A stretch of DNA of 9,276 nt, taken from Candidatus Moraniibacteriota bacterium. GTDB lineage: Bacteria; Patescibacteriota; Minisyncoccia; Moranbacterales; GCA-2747515. The translations under genes and the position numbers were made by a program. The stretch is taken from assembly GCA_027039165.1 (NCBI GenBank), contig JALWEZ010000163.1, forward strand, positions 1 to 9,276. The letters run 5' to 3'. This document shows positions 1 through 5,152 of the stretch, piece after piece (positions within the stretch are counted from its first letter, which is position 1; each line of letters starts with the position of its first letter). Under the pieces are notes generated by a model. It had not been told where the DNA came from. It saw only the letters and a program-made list of their open reading frames with translations, and searched no databases.

Positions 1-412
1 GGATACTTATTATAATAGAGCAATTGCAAAACATATTTTAAAAGATTATAAAGGAGCTCTTAAAGATTATACTAAAGTTATAGAATTAAATAGCAGTAAT
101 ATAGATGCTTATTACAATAGAGCAGTTACAAAAGAAGCTTTAAAAGATTATAAAGGAGCTCTTAAAGATTATACTAAAGTTATTGAATTGGATGAAACTT
201 ATATAGAAGCTTATGGCAATAGAGGAATTGTAAAAGATAATTTAAAAGATTACAAAGGAGCGATAGAAGATTATAATAAAGTTATAGAATTAGATAATAG
301 TGACGCAGGAGCTTATTATAACAGAGCAATTGCAAAAGAATCTTTAAAAGATTACAAAGGAGCAGACGCTGATTATGCTAAAGCTATTAAATTGGATAAA
401 AATTTGCAATAA
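1..412 (+). CDS. TPR-repeat protein, C-terminal part (5' end outside window)
   Basis: The reading frame is open from base 2 to the TAA at 410-412, so the gene starts upstream of the window. The 136 visible residues are exactly four 34-residue tetratricopeptide repeats, each of the form xAYYNRAxxK-xxLKDYKGA-xxDYxKxIEL. The TPR consensus small/large residues are in place (N-R-A, L, D-Y-x-G-A, D-Y, A/V-I-x-L). TPR arrays are helical protein-protein interaction scaffolds; the partner and any N-terminal signal or domain cannot be seen. A TTG at 188 could be mistaken for a start, but it is internal because the same repeats continue upstream without a stop. The last repeat is the most diverged (GADADYAKAIKLDKNLQ) and ends the protein, with no capping helix beyond it. 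The family call is firm; the function is unknown. Confidence 0.9.
   Translation, partial: DTYYNRAIAKHILKDYKGALKDYTKVIELNSSNIDAYYNRAVTKEALKDYKGALKDYTKVIELDETYIEAYGNRGIVKDNLKDYKGAIEDYNKVIELDNSDAGAYYNRAIAKESLKDYKGADADYAKAIKLDKNLQ
2..409 (+). repeat. Four tandem 102-bp coding units (TPR repeats)
   Basis: The DNA repeats with a 102-nt period (34 codons): units begin at 2, 104, 206 and 308. Units 1 and 2 share an exact 45-nt stretch (37-81 equals 139-183), more than amino-acid conservation requires, so these units probably duplicated or were gene-converted recently. Units 3 and 4 are more diverged. Confidence 0.9.
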
Positions 413-633
413 AAGAAAATTATTGATGAAAAGTTGAAAAGTAAATGATAAATAAATGTAAATATAAGAAAAAGATACTGTGATATGTGGAGATTTTAGA
501 CAAACTCTTACATTTTTGTTAGAAATCTAAAAAATTTGTGAGGAAAGTGAGGTTTTGGATAAATTATTAATCACAATTTTCGAAAAAATCACATTATGTA
601 TTATACCTGCTATGGATGATTTGATGCGGGGGG

Positions 634-661
634 TTGACTTATTGCGGGATATTGGTATACT
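634..661 (+). promoter_or_regulatory. Promoter for greA (sigma-70 type, extended -10)
   Basis: The -35 box is TTGACT at 634-639, followed by a 16-nt spacer and the -10 box TATACT at 656-661, preceded by TGG (extended -10 TGn). It is the best sigma-70-like match in the window. The expected start is near 668, giving a 5' leader of about 150 nt upstream of the greA ATG. A run of six G just before the -35 is unusual in this AT-rich DNA. Confidence 0.7.
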
Positions 662-671
662 ATATTTCATG

Positions 672-792
672 GTAATAATTTTTTAATAAATGAATTATTA
701 CTTGTTTAATGTATAGGTGGCACAATCTATTCTGAAATTTTTTTAAATTTATAAATAAAATTTGAAGTGAATTCAGAAGTAGTTTGCTGCTT
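672..792 (+). promoter_or_regulatory. Structured 5' leader of greA (possible regulatory RNA)
   Basis: Four inverted repeats lie in the predicted leader: GTAATAATT 672-680 with AATTATTAC 693-701 (9 bp, perfect); TTCTGAA 730-736 with TTCAGAA 772-778; AAATTT 745-750 with AAATTT 758-763; and AAGTAG 777-782 with CTGCTT 787-792 (6 bp with one G-U pair, TTTG loop). The second and fourth share bases 777-778, so they compete in part. I do not recognise a known riboswitch. Such AU-rich stems can occur by chance. Confidence 0.3.
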
Positions 793-818
793 AGTAATTT
801 GAAGTTAATATAAAAAGT

Positions 819-1277
819 ATGACACGTATTGTTACACAAGAAGGATTAGAAAAATTAAAAGCTGAGTTAGAAGAAAGAACAACTATCACTAGGCAAAATA
901 TAGCTAATTCCATAAAAGAAGCTAAAGAACAAGGAGATTTGAGTGAAAATGCAGAATATTCCGCCGCAAAAGGTGAGCAAGTAGAAAATGAACAAAAAAT
1001 TGCTGAATTAGAAAATTTATTAAAAGAAGTAAAAGTTGTACAAAGAAATCAAAATGATTCAAGTATTCAAATAGGAGATACTGTAACCGTTAAAGCACAA
1101 GGAAAGGAATTAAATTTTGAAATAGTTGGATCAAATGAGGCAGATCCTGCAAAATATAAAATTTCTAATGAATCTCCGATTGGTAGTGCATTAATAGGCT
1201 CTTCCGTGGGAGATAAGGTGGATGTAGATACTCCTTCGGGTGTTGTAGTTACTTACGAGATTATCTCTATAAATTAA
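819..1277 (+). CDS. greA: Transcription elongation factor GreA
   Basis: GreA enters the secondary channel of RNA polymerase and stimulates cleavage of backtracked RNA so that arrested complexes can resume. The 152 residues are close to the usual family length. Residues 1-75 form the N-terminal coiled coil, with the signature G39-D-L-S-E-N-A-E-Y at its tip; D40 and E43 match the acidic pair that helps hold the catalytic Mg2+. Residues about 80-152 are the FKBP-like C-terminal domain, including the conserved SPIGSALIG segment and VGD. The ATG at 819 gives the typical N-terminus (MTRIVTQEGLEKL); no Shine-Dalgarno sequence precedes it. The gene is driven by the 634-661 promoter and followed 85 bp later by lysS, which has its own promoter. 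The call is very secure. Confidence 0.97.
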   Translation: MTRIVTQEGLEKLKAELEERTTITRQNIANSIKEAKEQGDLSENAEYSAAKGEQVENEQKIAELENLLKEVKVVQRNQNDSSIQIGDTVTVKAQGKELNFEIVGSNEADPAKYKISNESPIGSALIGSSVGDKVDVDTPSGVVVTYEIISIN

Positions 1278-1279
1278 TT

Positions 1280-1307
1280 TTGATTTTTATTAATTTTCTT
1301 GTATAAT
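1280..1307 (+). promoter_or_regulatory. Promoter for lysS
   Basis: TTGATT at 1280-1285, a 16-nt spacer and a perfect TATAAT at 1302-1307 lie just after the greA stop codon. The expected start is near 1314, giving a leader of about 49 nt. lysS may thus be transcribed both from here and by readthrough from greA. Confidence 0.6.
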
Positions 1308-1330
1308 ATAAGGGTAATAAGGATATATGA

Positions 1331-1349
1331 CAATATAAGATTTATATTG
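1331..1349 (+). promoter_or_regulatory. Short perfect inverted repeat in lysS leader
   Basis: CAATATAA (1331-1338) and TTATATTG (1342-1349) are a perfect 8-bp inverted repeat around a 3-nt centre (GAT), between the lysS promoter and its start codon at 1363. It could be an operator or a weak RNA hairpin near the ribosome entry site. There is no second evidence for a role. Confidence 0.3.
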
Positions 1350-1362
1350 ATAATTTTAGTTT

Positions 1363-3495
1363 ATGAGTAATGTACAAAATAGTTTGCAGAGTGAATATGA
1401 GGAAAGAATTGATAAAATTAAGCGTCTTTTAGATGCTGGTATTGAAGTATATCCTTCAAAGTCGCATAGGACACATACTATTTCAGAAGCTCTTTCTGAC
1501 TTTGAGAAATTAGAAAAAGAAGAAGAAATTATAACATTGGTAGGTAGAATAAGATCAAAAAGAGTTCATGGAAATTTGACTTTTGTAGATTTAGAAGATG
1601 CTACAGGACGTTTTCAGATTGCGATAAATAAAAAAGAGCTTGTTGAAAAAAAAATGTACAAAATATTTGAAAAACTCATAGATGTAGGGGATTTTGTAGA
1701 ATTTACTGGAAATGTTTTTGTTACAAAAGCTGGAGAAAAAACCTTATTAGCAAATAACTGGAAGTTAGATTCAAAAGCATTGAGAAGTATGCCTTCTGAT
1801 CATTTCGGCTTAAAGGATGAAGATGAGCGTTTTAGGAAACGATATGTAGACTTGATGCTCAATAAAGACTTGAGAAATGTTTTTGTGAGAAGATCCTTGT
1901 TCTGGAGATCTATTCGTGAATTTATGGAAAAAAACGGATTTTTGGAAGTTGAAACCCCAACTATAGAGGTTACTACTGGAGGAGCTGAAGCTAGACCGTT
2001 TGCTACTTACCATAATGATTTTGATTTAGAGGTTTACATGAGAATCTGTATTGGAGAATTATGGCAAAAGAGACTTATGGCGTCTGGATTTGAAAAGACT
2101 TTTGAAATAGGTAGAGCATACAGAAATGAAGGATCTAGTCCAAATCATATGCAAGAATTTACAAATATGGAGTTTTATTGGGCTTACGCAAATTATGAAG
2201 ATGGTATGAAATTTACTCAAGAGCTATATAAATTCATAGCTAAGAAAGTTTATAATAAAACAAGGTTTGAGACAAGAGGTCATGTGTTTGATTTGGCGTC
2301 TGAGTGGAAAAAAATTGATTATGTAGAGGAAATCAAAAAACAAACTGGTGTTGATGTGGTAAATGCTTCAGAAAATGATTTGGTAGGAAAATTAAAAGAA
2401 TTGGGTGTAAAATACGAAGGAGTTAGTAAAGAAAGATATGTAGATAATTTATGGAAGTATTGTAGAGCAAACATTTCAGGACCTGCGTTTTTGGTGGGAC
2501 ATCCAGCATTTACTTCACCACTTGCTAAAAGAAGAAAGGATTCTTCAGAGCAAGTAGAAAGGTTTCAGATAATTCTTGCTGGAGCTGAGGTTGGTAATGG
2601 TTATAGTGAGTTAAATGATCCCATAGATCAAAAAAATAGATTTAAAGAGCAACAAAAATTATTAGAAGCTGGGGATGATGAGGCTATGATGCCTGACTGG
2701 GAGTTTGTAGAGATGCTTGAATACGGTATGCCACCTACTTGTGGATTTGGCGTAGGAGAAAGATTATTTGCTTTTTTGGAGGATAAAACTCTTAGAGAAG
2801 TTACCTTATTTCCATTTATGAAGCCAAAAAAGATACAAGACACTTGTGTTGCTAATGAAAATAAAAATTCAAAGGATACCGAAGATAATTTTTTACAAGA
2901 AGGAGAATTATTAGTTACGTTAGAACAAGCTAATAAGTTAGTTGATGAGCATATTTCTGATGACACACTTAAGCTACATTCAAAAGAAAGTGAGGCTATA
3001 ATGAAGGGATTAGCAAAACATTTCAAAAAAGAAGAAAAAGATATTGAAAAATGGGGAATAATAGGCTTATTGCATGATTTAGATTGGGATACTACAAAAG
3101 AAAATCCAGCAGAACACTCATTAAAAACAGCAGAAATTTTGAAAGATTTTGAAGCCAGTGATTTCTTGATTGAAACGATAAAGTCACATAACTATGGTTA
3201 CAAGTCTTCGGAAGAATTGAAAGATAAAAAACGTTCTACAAGAATTCAGCATGCATTAGCATCTGCAGAAACCCTAACAGGTCTTATAGTAGCATCTGCA
3301 TTAATTCTTCCAACGAAAACAGTTAAGGATTTAAAATTGAAATCATTAAAGAAGAAATTTAAAAATAAAAAATTTGCACAAAACTGTGATAGAGATATAA
3401 TTATGGAGTGTGAAAAAATTGGAATACCAATTGATGAATTTTTAGAAATTGGTTTAATCTCACTACAAGAGGTGGCTGAAGAATTAAATATATAA
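1363..3495 (+). CDS. lysS: Lysyl-tRNA synthetase (class II) fused to a C-terminal HD-hydrolase domain
   Basis: The synthetase attaches lysine to tRNA-Lys using ATP. Residues about 1-50 are the N-terminal helix region, 55-160 the OB-fold anticodon-binding domain, and 165-490 the class II catalytic core. Motif 1 is near 187-210 (ending GGAEARPF), motif 2 is R251-A-Y-R-N-E-G with EFTNME at 265-270, and motif 3 is GFGVGERL at 461-468. The core ends at TLFPFMKPKK (481-490), where ordinary bacterial LysRS stops at about 490-500 residues. Instead a hydrophilic linker (about 491-517) leads into a domain of about 190 residues resembling stand-alone predicted HD hydrolases (COG2316-like), with possible metal ligands H539, H571-D572, H585 and H609 and the block LTGLIVASALI after E636. 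The frame is uninterrupted. The ATG at 1363 gives a normal N-terminus but has no Shine-Dalgarno sequence. The LysRS call is secure, the HD-family call good, and the HD substrate unknown. Confidence 0.95.
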   Translation: MSNVQNSLQSEYEERIDKIKRLLDAGIEVYPSKSHRTHTISEALSDFEKLEKEEEIITLVGRIRSKRVHGNLTFVDLEDATGRFQIAINKKELVEKKMYKIFEKLIDVGDFVEFTGNVFVTKAGEKTLLANNWKLDSKALRSMPSDHFGLKDEDERFRKRYVDLMLNKDLRNVFVRRSLFWRSIREFMEKNGFLEVETPTIEVTTGGAEARPFATYHNDFDLEVYMRICIGELWQKRLMASGFEKTFEIGRAYRNEGSSPNHMQEFTNMEFYWAYANYEDGMKFTQELYKFIAKKVYNKTRFETRGHVFDLASEWKKIDYVEEIKKQTGVDVVNASENDLVGKLKELGVKYEGVSKERYVDNLWKYCRANISGPAFLVGHPAFTSPLAKRRKDSSEQVERFQIILAGAEVGNGYSELNDPIDQKNRFKEQQKLLEAGDDEAMMPDWEFVEMLEYGMPPTCGFGVGERLFAFLEDKTLREVTLFPFMKPKKIQDTCVANENKNSKDTEDNFLQEGELLVTLEQANKLVDEHISDDTLKLHSKESEAIMKGLAKHFKKEEKDIEKWGIIGLLHDLDWDTTKENPAEHSLKTAEILKDFEASDFLIETIKSHNYGYKSSEELKDKKRSTRIQHALASAETLTGLIVASALILPTKTVKDLKLKSLKKKFKNKKFAQNCDRDIIMECEKIGIPIDEFLEIGLISLQEVAEELNI

Positions 3496-3515
3496 ATTAA
3501 AATATTATAGAGTAT

Positions 3516-3956
3516 ATGTCTAAAAAAAACAAAACTCAAAAGAAAGTCATGGTGTTTGGTGTGTTTGATGAATTGCACGATGGTCATCGTGATTTTTTGA
3601 GACAAGCGAAGGAATATGGAGATAATGTAGTAGTAGTGGTAGCAAGGGATGCTGTTATTGCTAGATTGTATGGTAAAAAGCCGAATAAGGATGAAATAAC
3701 TAGAATTTCAAATTTACTTTCCGAAGGATATGCTAATGATATAGTTATGGGACATATAGAAAACAGGAAGCAGGTTTTTGCTGAGCATAAGCCAGACGTA
3801 ATAGTTTTGGGATTTTCTCAAGAAAAGTTAGCTAAAGAATTAAAAGAAAAAGAGGGGGAACTTGGAATTGAGGGAGTTGATATAGTTTTAGCTGAGCCAT
3901 ACAATCCAGAAAAAAATCCACCCTCAGAATTTACAGACGGCAAGATTCATGTTTAA
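3516..3956 (+). CDS. Cytidylyltransferase-like (HxGH) nucleotidyltransferase
   Basis: This 146-residue protein belongs to the HxGH nucleotidyltransferase superfamily, which transfers AMP or CMP to a phosphorylated small molecule; it includes TagD (glycerol-3-phosphate cytidylyltransferase) and archaeal FAD synthase RibL. The N-terminal strand and ATP-binding motif are clear: VMVFGVFDELHDGH at residues 11-24, with the catalytic HDGH at 21-24. VIVLGF at 95-100 is the later core strand. The usual C-terminal [IV]-S-[ST]-[ST]-x-[IL]-R motif is not evident; the chain ends YNPEKNPPSEFTDGKIHV. The substrate cannot be decided from sequence: FMN, glycerol-3-phosphate and others are all possible. It lies 20 nt after lysS, probably in the same transcript, with no Shine-Dalgarno sequence. 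An HD-domain hydrolase next to an HxGH enzyme recalls the nadD-yqeK pairing, but NadD identity is not supported. Confidence 0.85.
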   Translation: MSKKNKTQKKVMVFGVFDELHDGHRDFLRQAKEYGDNVVVVVARDAVIARLYGKKPNKDEITRISNLLSEGYANDIVMGHIENRKQVFAEHKPDVIVLGFSQEKLAKELKEKEGELGIEGVDIVLAEPYNPEKNPPSEFTDGKIHV

Positions 3957-3967
3957 ATTTTGATATT

Positions 3968-4020
3968 TTGTGCCGTAGTGTATATGCATTTATTATCTGT
4001 ACATATTCACTACGGTGTAA
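3968..4020. promoter_or_regulatory. Long dyad between nucleotidyltransferase and lipoprotein genes
   Basis: CCGTAGTGTATATG (3973-3986) pairs with CATATTCACTACGG (4002-4015): 13 of 14 positions match, around a 15-nt loop. As RNA it can extend outward by G-U and A-U pairs to 3968/4020. No U tract follows on either strand, so it is not a standard intrinsic terminator. A promoter-like pair lies within it: TTGTGC 3968-3973 and TATTAT 3991-3996 with 17-nt spacing. It could be an operator across a promoter for the lipoprotein gene, or an RNA end-protecting hairpin for the upstream transcript. Confidence 0.55.
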
Positions 4021-4043
4021 TTATTAAATTTAAGTTGTATCGT

Positions 4044-4052
4044 AGGAAAGGA
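4044..4052 (+). promoter_or_regulatory. Strong Shine-Dalgarno sequence of the lipoprotein gene
   Basis: AGGAAAGGA ends 7 nt before the ATG at 4060 and contains AGGA. It is the only strong, well-spaced Shine-Dalgarno sequence before any start codon in this window, and it supports the short reading frame as a real gene. Confidence 0.65.
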
Positions 4053-4059
4053 AATAGAG

Positions 4060-4209
4060 ATGAAGAAGTTTTTAATATTATGTATGTTATTATTTGTAGG
4101 ATGTGATCACAACAACACTGAGAAAAATGATAATAATACTTCCAAACAAAAACATTCAGGTATCATACTAGGTAATATATTCTTTGTACAGCCTATACCA
4201 AAAAGATAA
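4060..4209 (+). CDS. Small predicted lipoprotein (49 aa)
   Basis: The frame runs from ATG at 4060 to TAA at 4207-4209. The product starts MKKFLILCMLLFVGC: two lysines, a hydrophobic stretch and a lipobox-like LFVGC with C15 as the lipidated residue (F at -3 is a less usual choice). After predicted signal peptidase II cleavage the mature chain has 35 residues: a polar Asn/Asp/Lys-rich tether (about 16-33), then a hydrophobic tail SGIILGNIFFVQPIPKR. I recognise no family. Support for a real gene comes from the good Shine-Dalgarno sequence at the right distance, a dyad upstream and an intrinsic terminator only 4 nt after the stop, so it looks like a one-gene unit. Possible roles include envelope stress or a small surface lipoprotein; none can be chosen from sequence. 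Confidence 0.75.
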   Translation: MKKFLILCMLLFVGCDHNNTEKNDNNTSKQKHSGIILGNIFFVQPIPKR

Positions 4210-4213
4210 TCTT

Positions 4214-4244
4214 AAAATCACTTCATAAAAATGGGTGATTTTTT
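4214..4244 (+). terminator. Intrinsic terminator after the lipoprotein gene
   Basis: AAAATCAC (4214-4221) pairs with GTGATTTT (4235-4242), with two further T-G wobbles inside, and the 3' arm runs into TTTTTT (4239-4244). It lies 4 nt after the lipoprotein stop and before the next promoter, as expected for a + strand terminator. Confidence 0.7.
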
Positions 4245-4252
4245 AAATACAT

Positions 4253-4280
4253 TTTACAAAAATTGTAAATGTGGGATAAT
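4253..4280 (+). promoter_or_regulatory. Promoter for the FN3 protein / prfB unit, near-leaderless
   Basis: TTTACA (4253-4258), a 16-nt spacer and GATAAT (4275-4280), preceded by TGG (extended -10). The expected start, 6-8 nt after the -10, falls at about 4286-4288, on the ATG at 4287. This implies a leaderless or nearly leaderless mRNA, and it rules out the in-frame ATG at 4269, which lies between -35 and -10. Confidence 0.55.
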
Positions 4281-4286
4281 ATATGT

Positions 4287-5141
4287 ATGAAGATAAATAT
4301 TATAAAGTTTAATTTAGGAGTTTTTCTTTTTGTTAATATATTATTTGTTTTTTGTGTCGGAAATGTTTTTGCAGATTTAGGTCCAATTGATACTAATTCT
4401 CAAGACATAGAGCACGAAAGAGAAAGTGGACACAAAAACGATGATGATGACGATGATGATTATATTGATTTAACTAAATCTAAATACACACCTCAAAATT
4501 TAACTGCGGTAAGCACATCAAATAAAGTGAGACTTAGCTGGAGAGATAAAGCAAAACAAGAAAAAGGTTATTTTGTAGAGAGAAAAAAACAAGGAAGTAA
4601 TTGGAGACTTATTGCAAAAATTGGTAAAAATTCTGATAGTTATTTTGATTCAATAGTAGAACCAGGAACTTTCTATACGTATAGAGTAAAAGCTTTTAAT
4701 GCTCATGTAGAAACATCATGGTCTAACGAGATAAGTATAAAAACAAAAGGTATTTCACCAGAAGATAAACAACAAAAAGAAAAAGAAAAAGCTTTGGAAA
4801 ATCAAAAAACAGAATTAAAAAAAGAATTTGAGATAACTCTCAAAAAAGAAATAGCTAACACAAAAAAAGAAGTTTTGTCGCAAGTTGTAAATACTTGTGA
4901 ATTGTCTGATGTATCAATTGAAAAAGTAGAAAAAGCATTTAGAAAACGTTGTGAAGAAATGACTGGAGAAAATATTTCGTCGGACAAATCTTCAAAGATA
5001 GAAATTATAAAAAATAAAATATTTTATAACAGTAAAAATCGTTTTATTTTTGCTGGACTTATTTTATTTATTGTGTTAAATAATGTTTTGTGGCACATAA
5101 GACATACAACTGTGAAAAATAAATTAAAAGGTGAAATTTAA
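4287..5141 (+). CDS. Exported membrane-anchored protein with one FN3 domain and a coiled coil
   Basis: The product (284 residues from the ATG at 4287) has a modular surface-protein layout. Residues 1-29 are a signal peptide (KINIIK, a hydrophobic core, then GNVFA before D30). Next comes an acidic stretch with seven consecutive Asp (about 52-58). One fibronectin type III domain spans about 67-154, shown by PQNLTAVSTSNKVRLSW, the Y-F-V-E-R strand and the FYTYRVKAFNA...WSNEISIKT ending. A Lys/Glu-rich coiled coil (about 159-199), two cysteines (C204 and C222) and a C-terminal membrane helix (about 252-270) followed by a basic tail complete it. The bulk should lie outside the membrane, with the tail inside. 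FN3 domains usually bind proteins or sugars; the partner is unknown. prfB follows after 11 nt, probably in the same transcript. I do not recognise a named family. Confidence 0.8.
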   Translation: MKINIIKFNLGVFLFVNILFVFCVGNVFADLGPIDTNSQDIEHERESGHKNDDDDDDDYIDLTKSKYTPQNLTAVSTSNKVRLSWRDKAKQEKGYFVERKKQGSNWRLIAKIGKNSDSYFDSIVEPGTFYTYRVKAFNAHVETSWSNEISIKTKGISPEDKQQKEKEKALENQKTELKKEFEITLKKEIANTKKEVLSQVVNTCELSDVSIEKVEKAFRKRCEEMTGENISSDKSSKIEIIKNKIFYNSKNRFIFAGLILFIVLNNVLWHIRHTTVKNKLKGEI

Positions 5142-5152
5142 AATTACAAATT

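Larger units (their letters stand above)
413..818. other. 406-bp intergenic region before greA
   Basis: No convincing gene lies here. There is no clear terminator after the TPR gene. 491-528 forms a weak interrupted hairpin (AGATTT/AAATCT plus ACAAA/TTTGT) with no U tract. 531-580 forms another imperfect stem (TTGTGA/TCACAA plus AAAA/TTTT), followed by the palindrome TTTTCGAAAA at 577-586. A good promoter sits at 634-661, leaving a leader of about 150 nt before greA that contains several possible hairpins. A 43-codon TTG-initiated frame at 555-686 overlaps the promoter and was not accepted as a gene. Confidence 0.7.

Noticed and set aside
491..528. Terminator after the TPR gene
   Set aside because: The stem is interrupted (6 bp, internal loop, 5 bp) and no U tract follows on either strand.
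555..686. 43-codon TTG-initiated frame after AGGAAAGTGAGG
   Set aside because: The start codon is weak, the frame runs through the strong promoter at 634-661, and the product has no recognisable features. It is likely chance.
715..723. AGGTGGCAC in the greA leader, resembling the T-box core that reads tRNA 3' ends
   Set aside because: The rest of the T-box leader (Stem I, specifier loop, terminator/antiterminator pair) is not visible, the predicted transcript starts only about 50 nt upstream, and UGGC would not match the usual tRNA-Lys discriminator base.
1810..3605. Minus-strand open frames across lysS (1810-2013, 2628-3026, 3246-3605)
   Set aside because: They lie opposite a well-supported gene and have Ser/Phe-rich low-complexity products typical of antisense shadows.
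4269..4286. Upstream in-frame ATG for the FN3 protein
   Set aside because: It lies between the -35 and -10 boxes and would add MWDNIC before a normal signal peptide; the ATG at 4287 is better.
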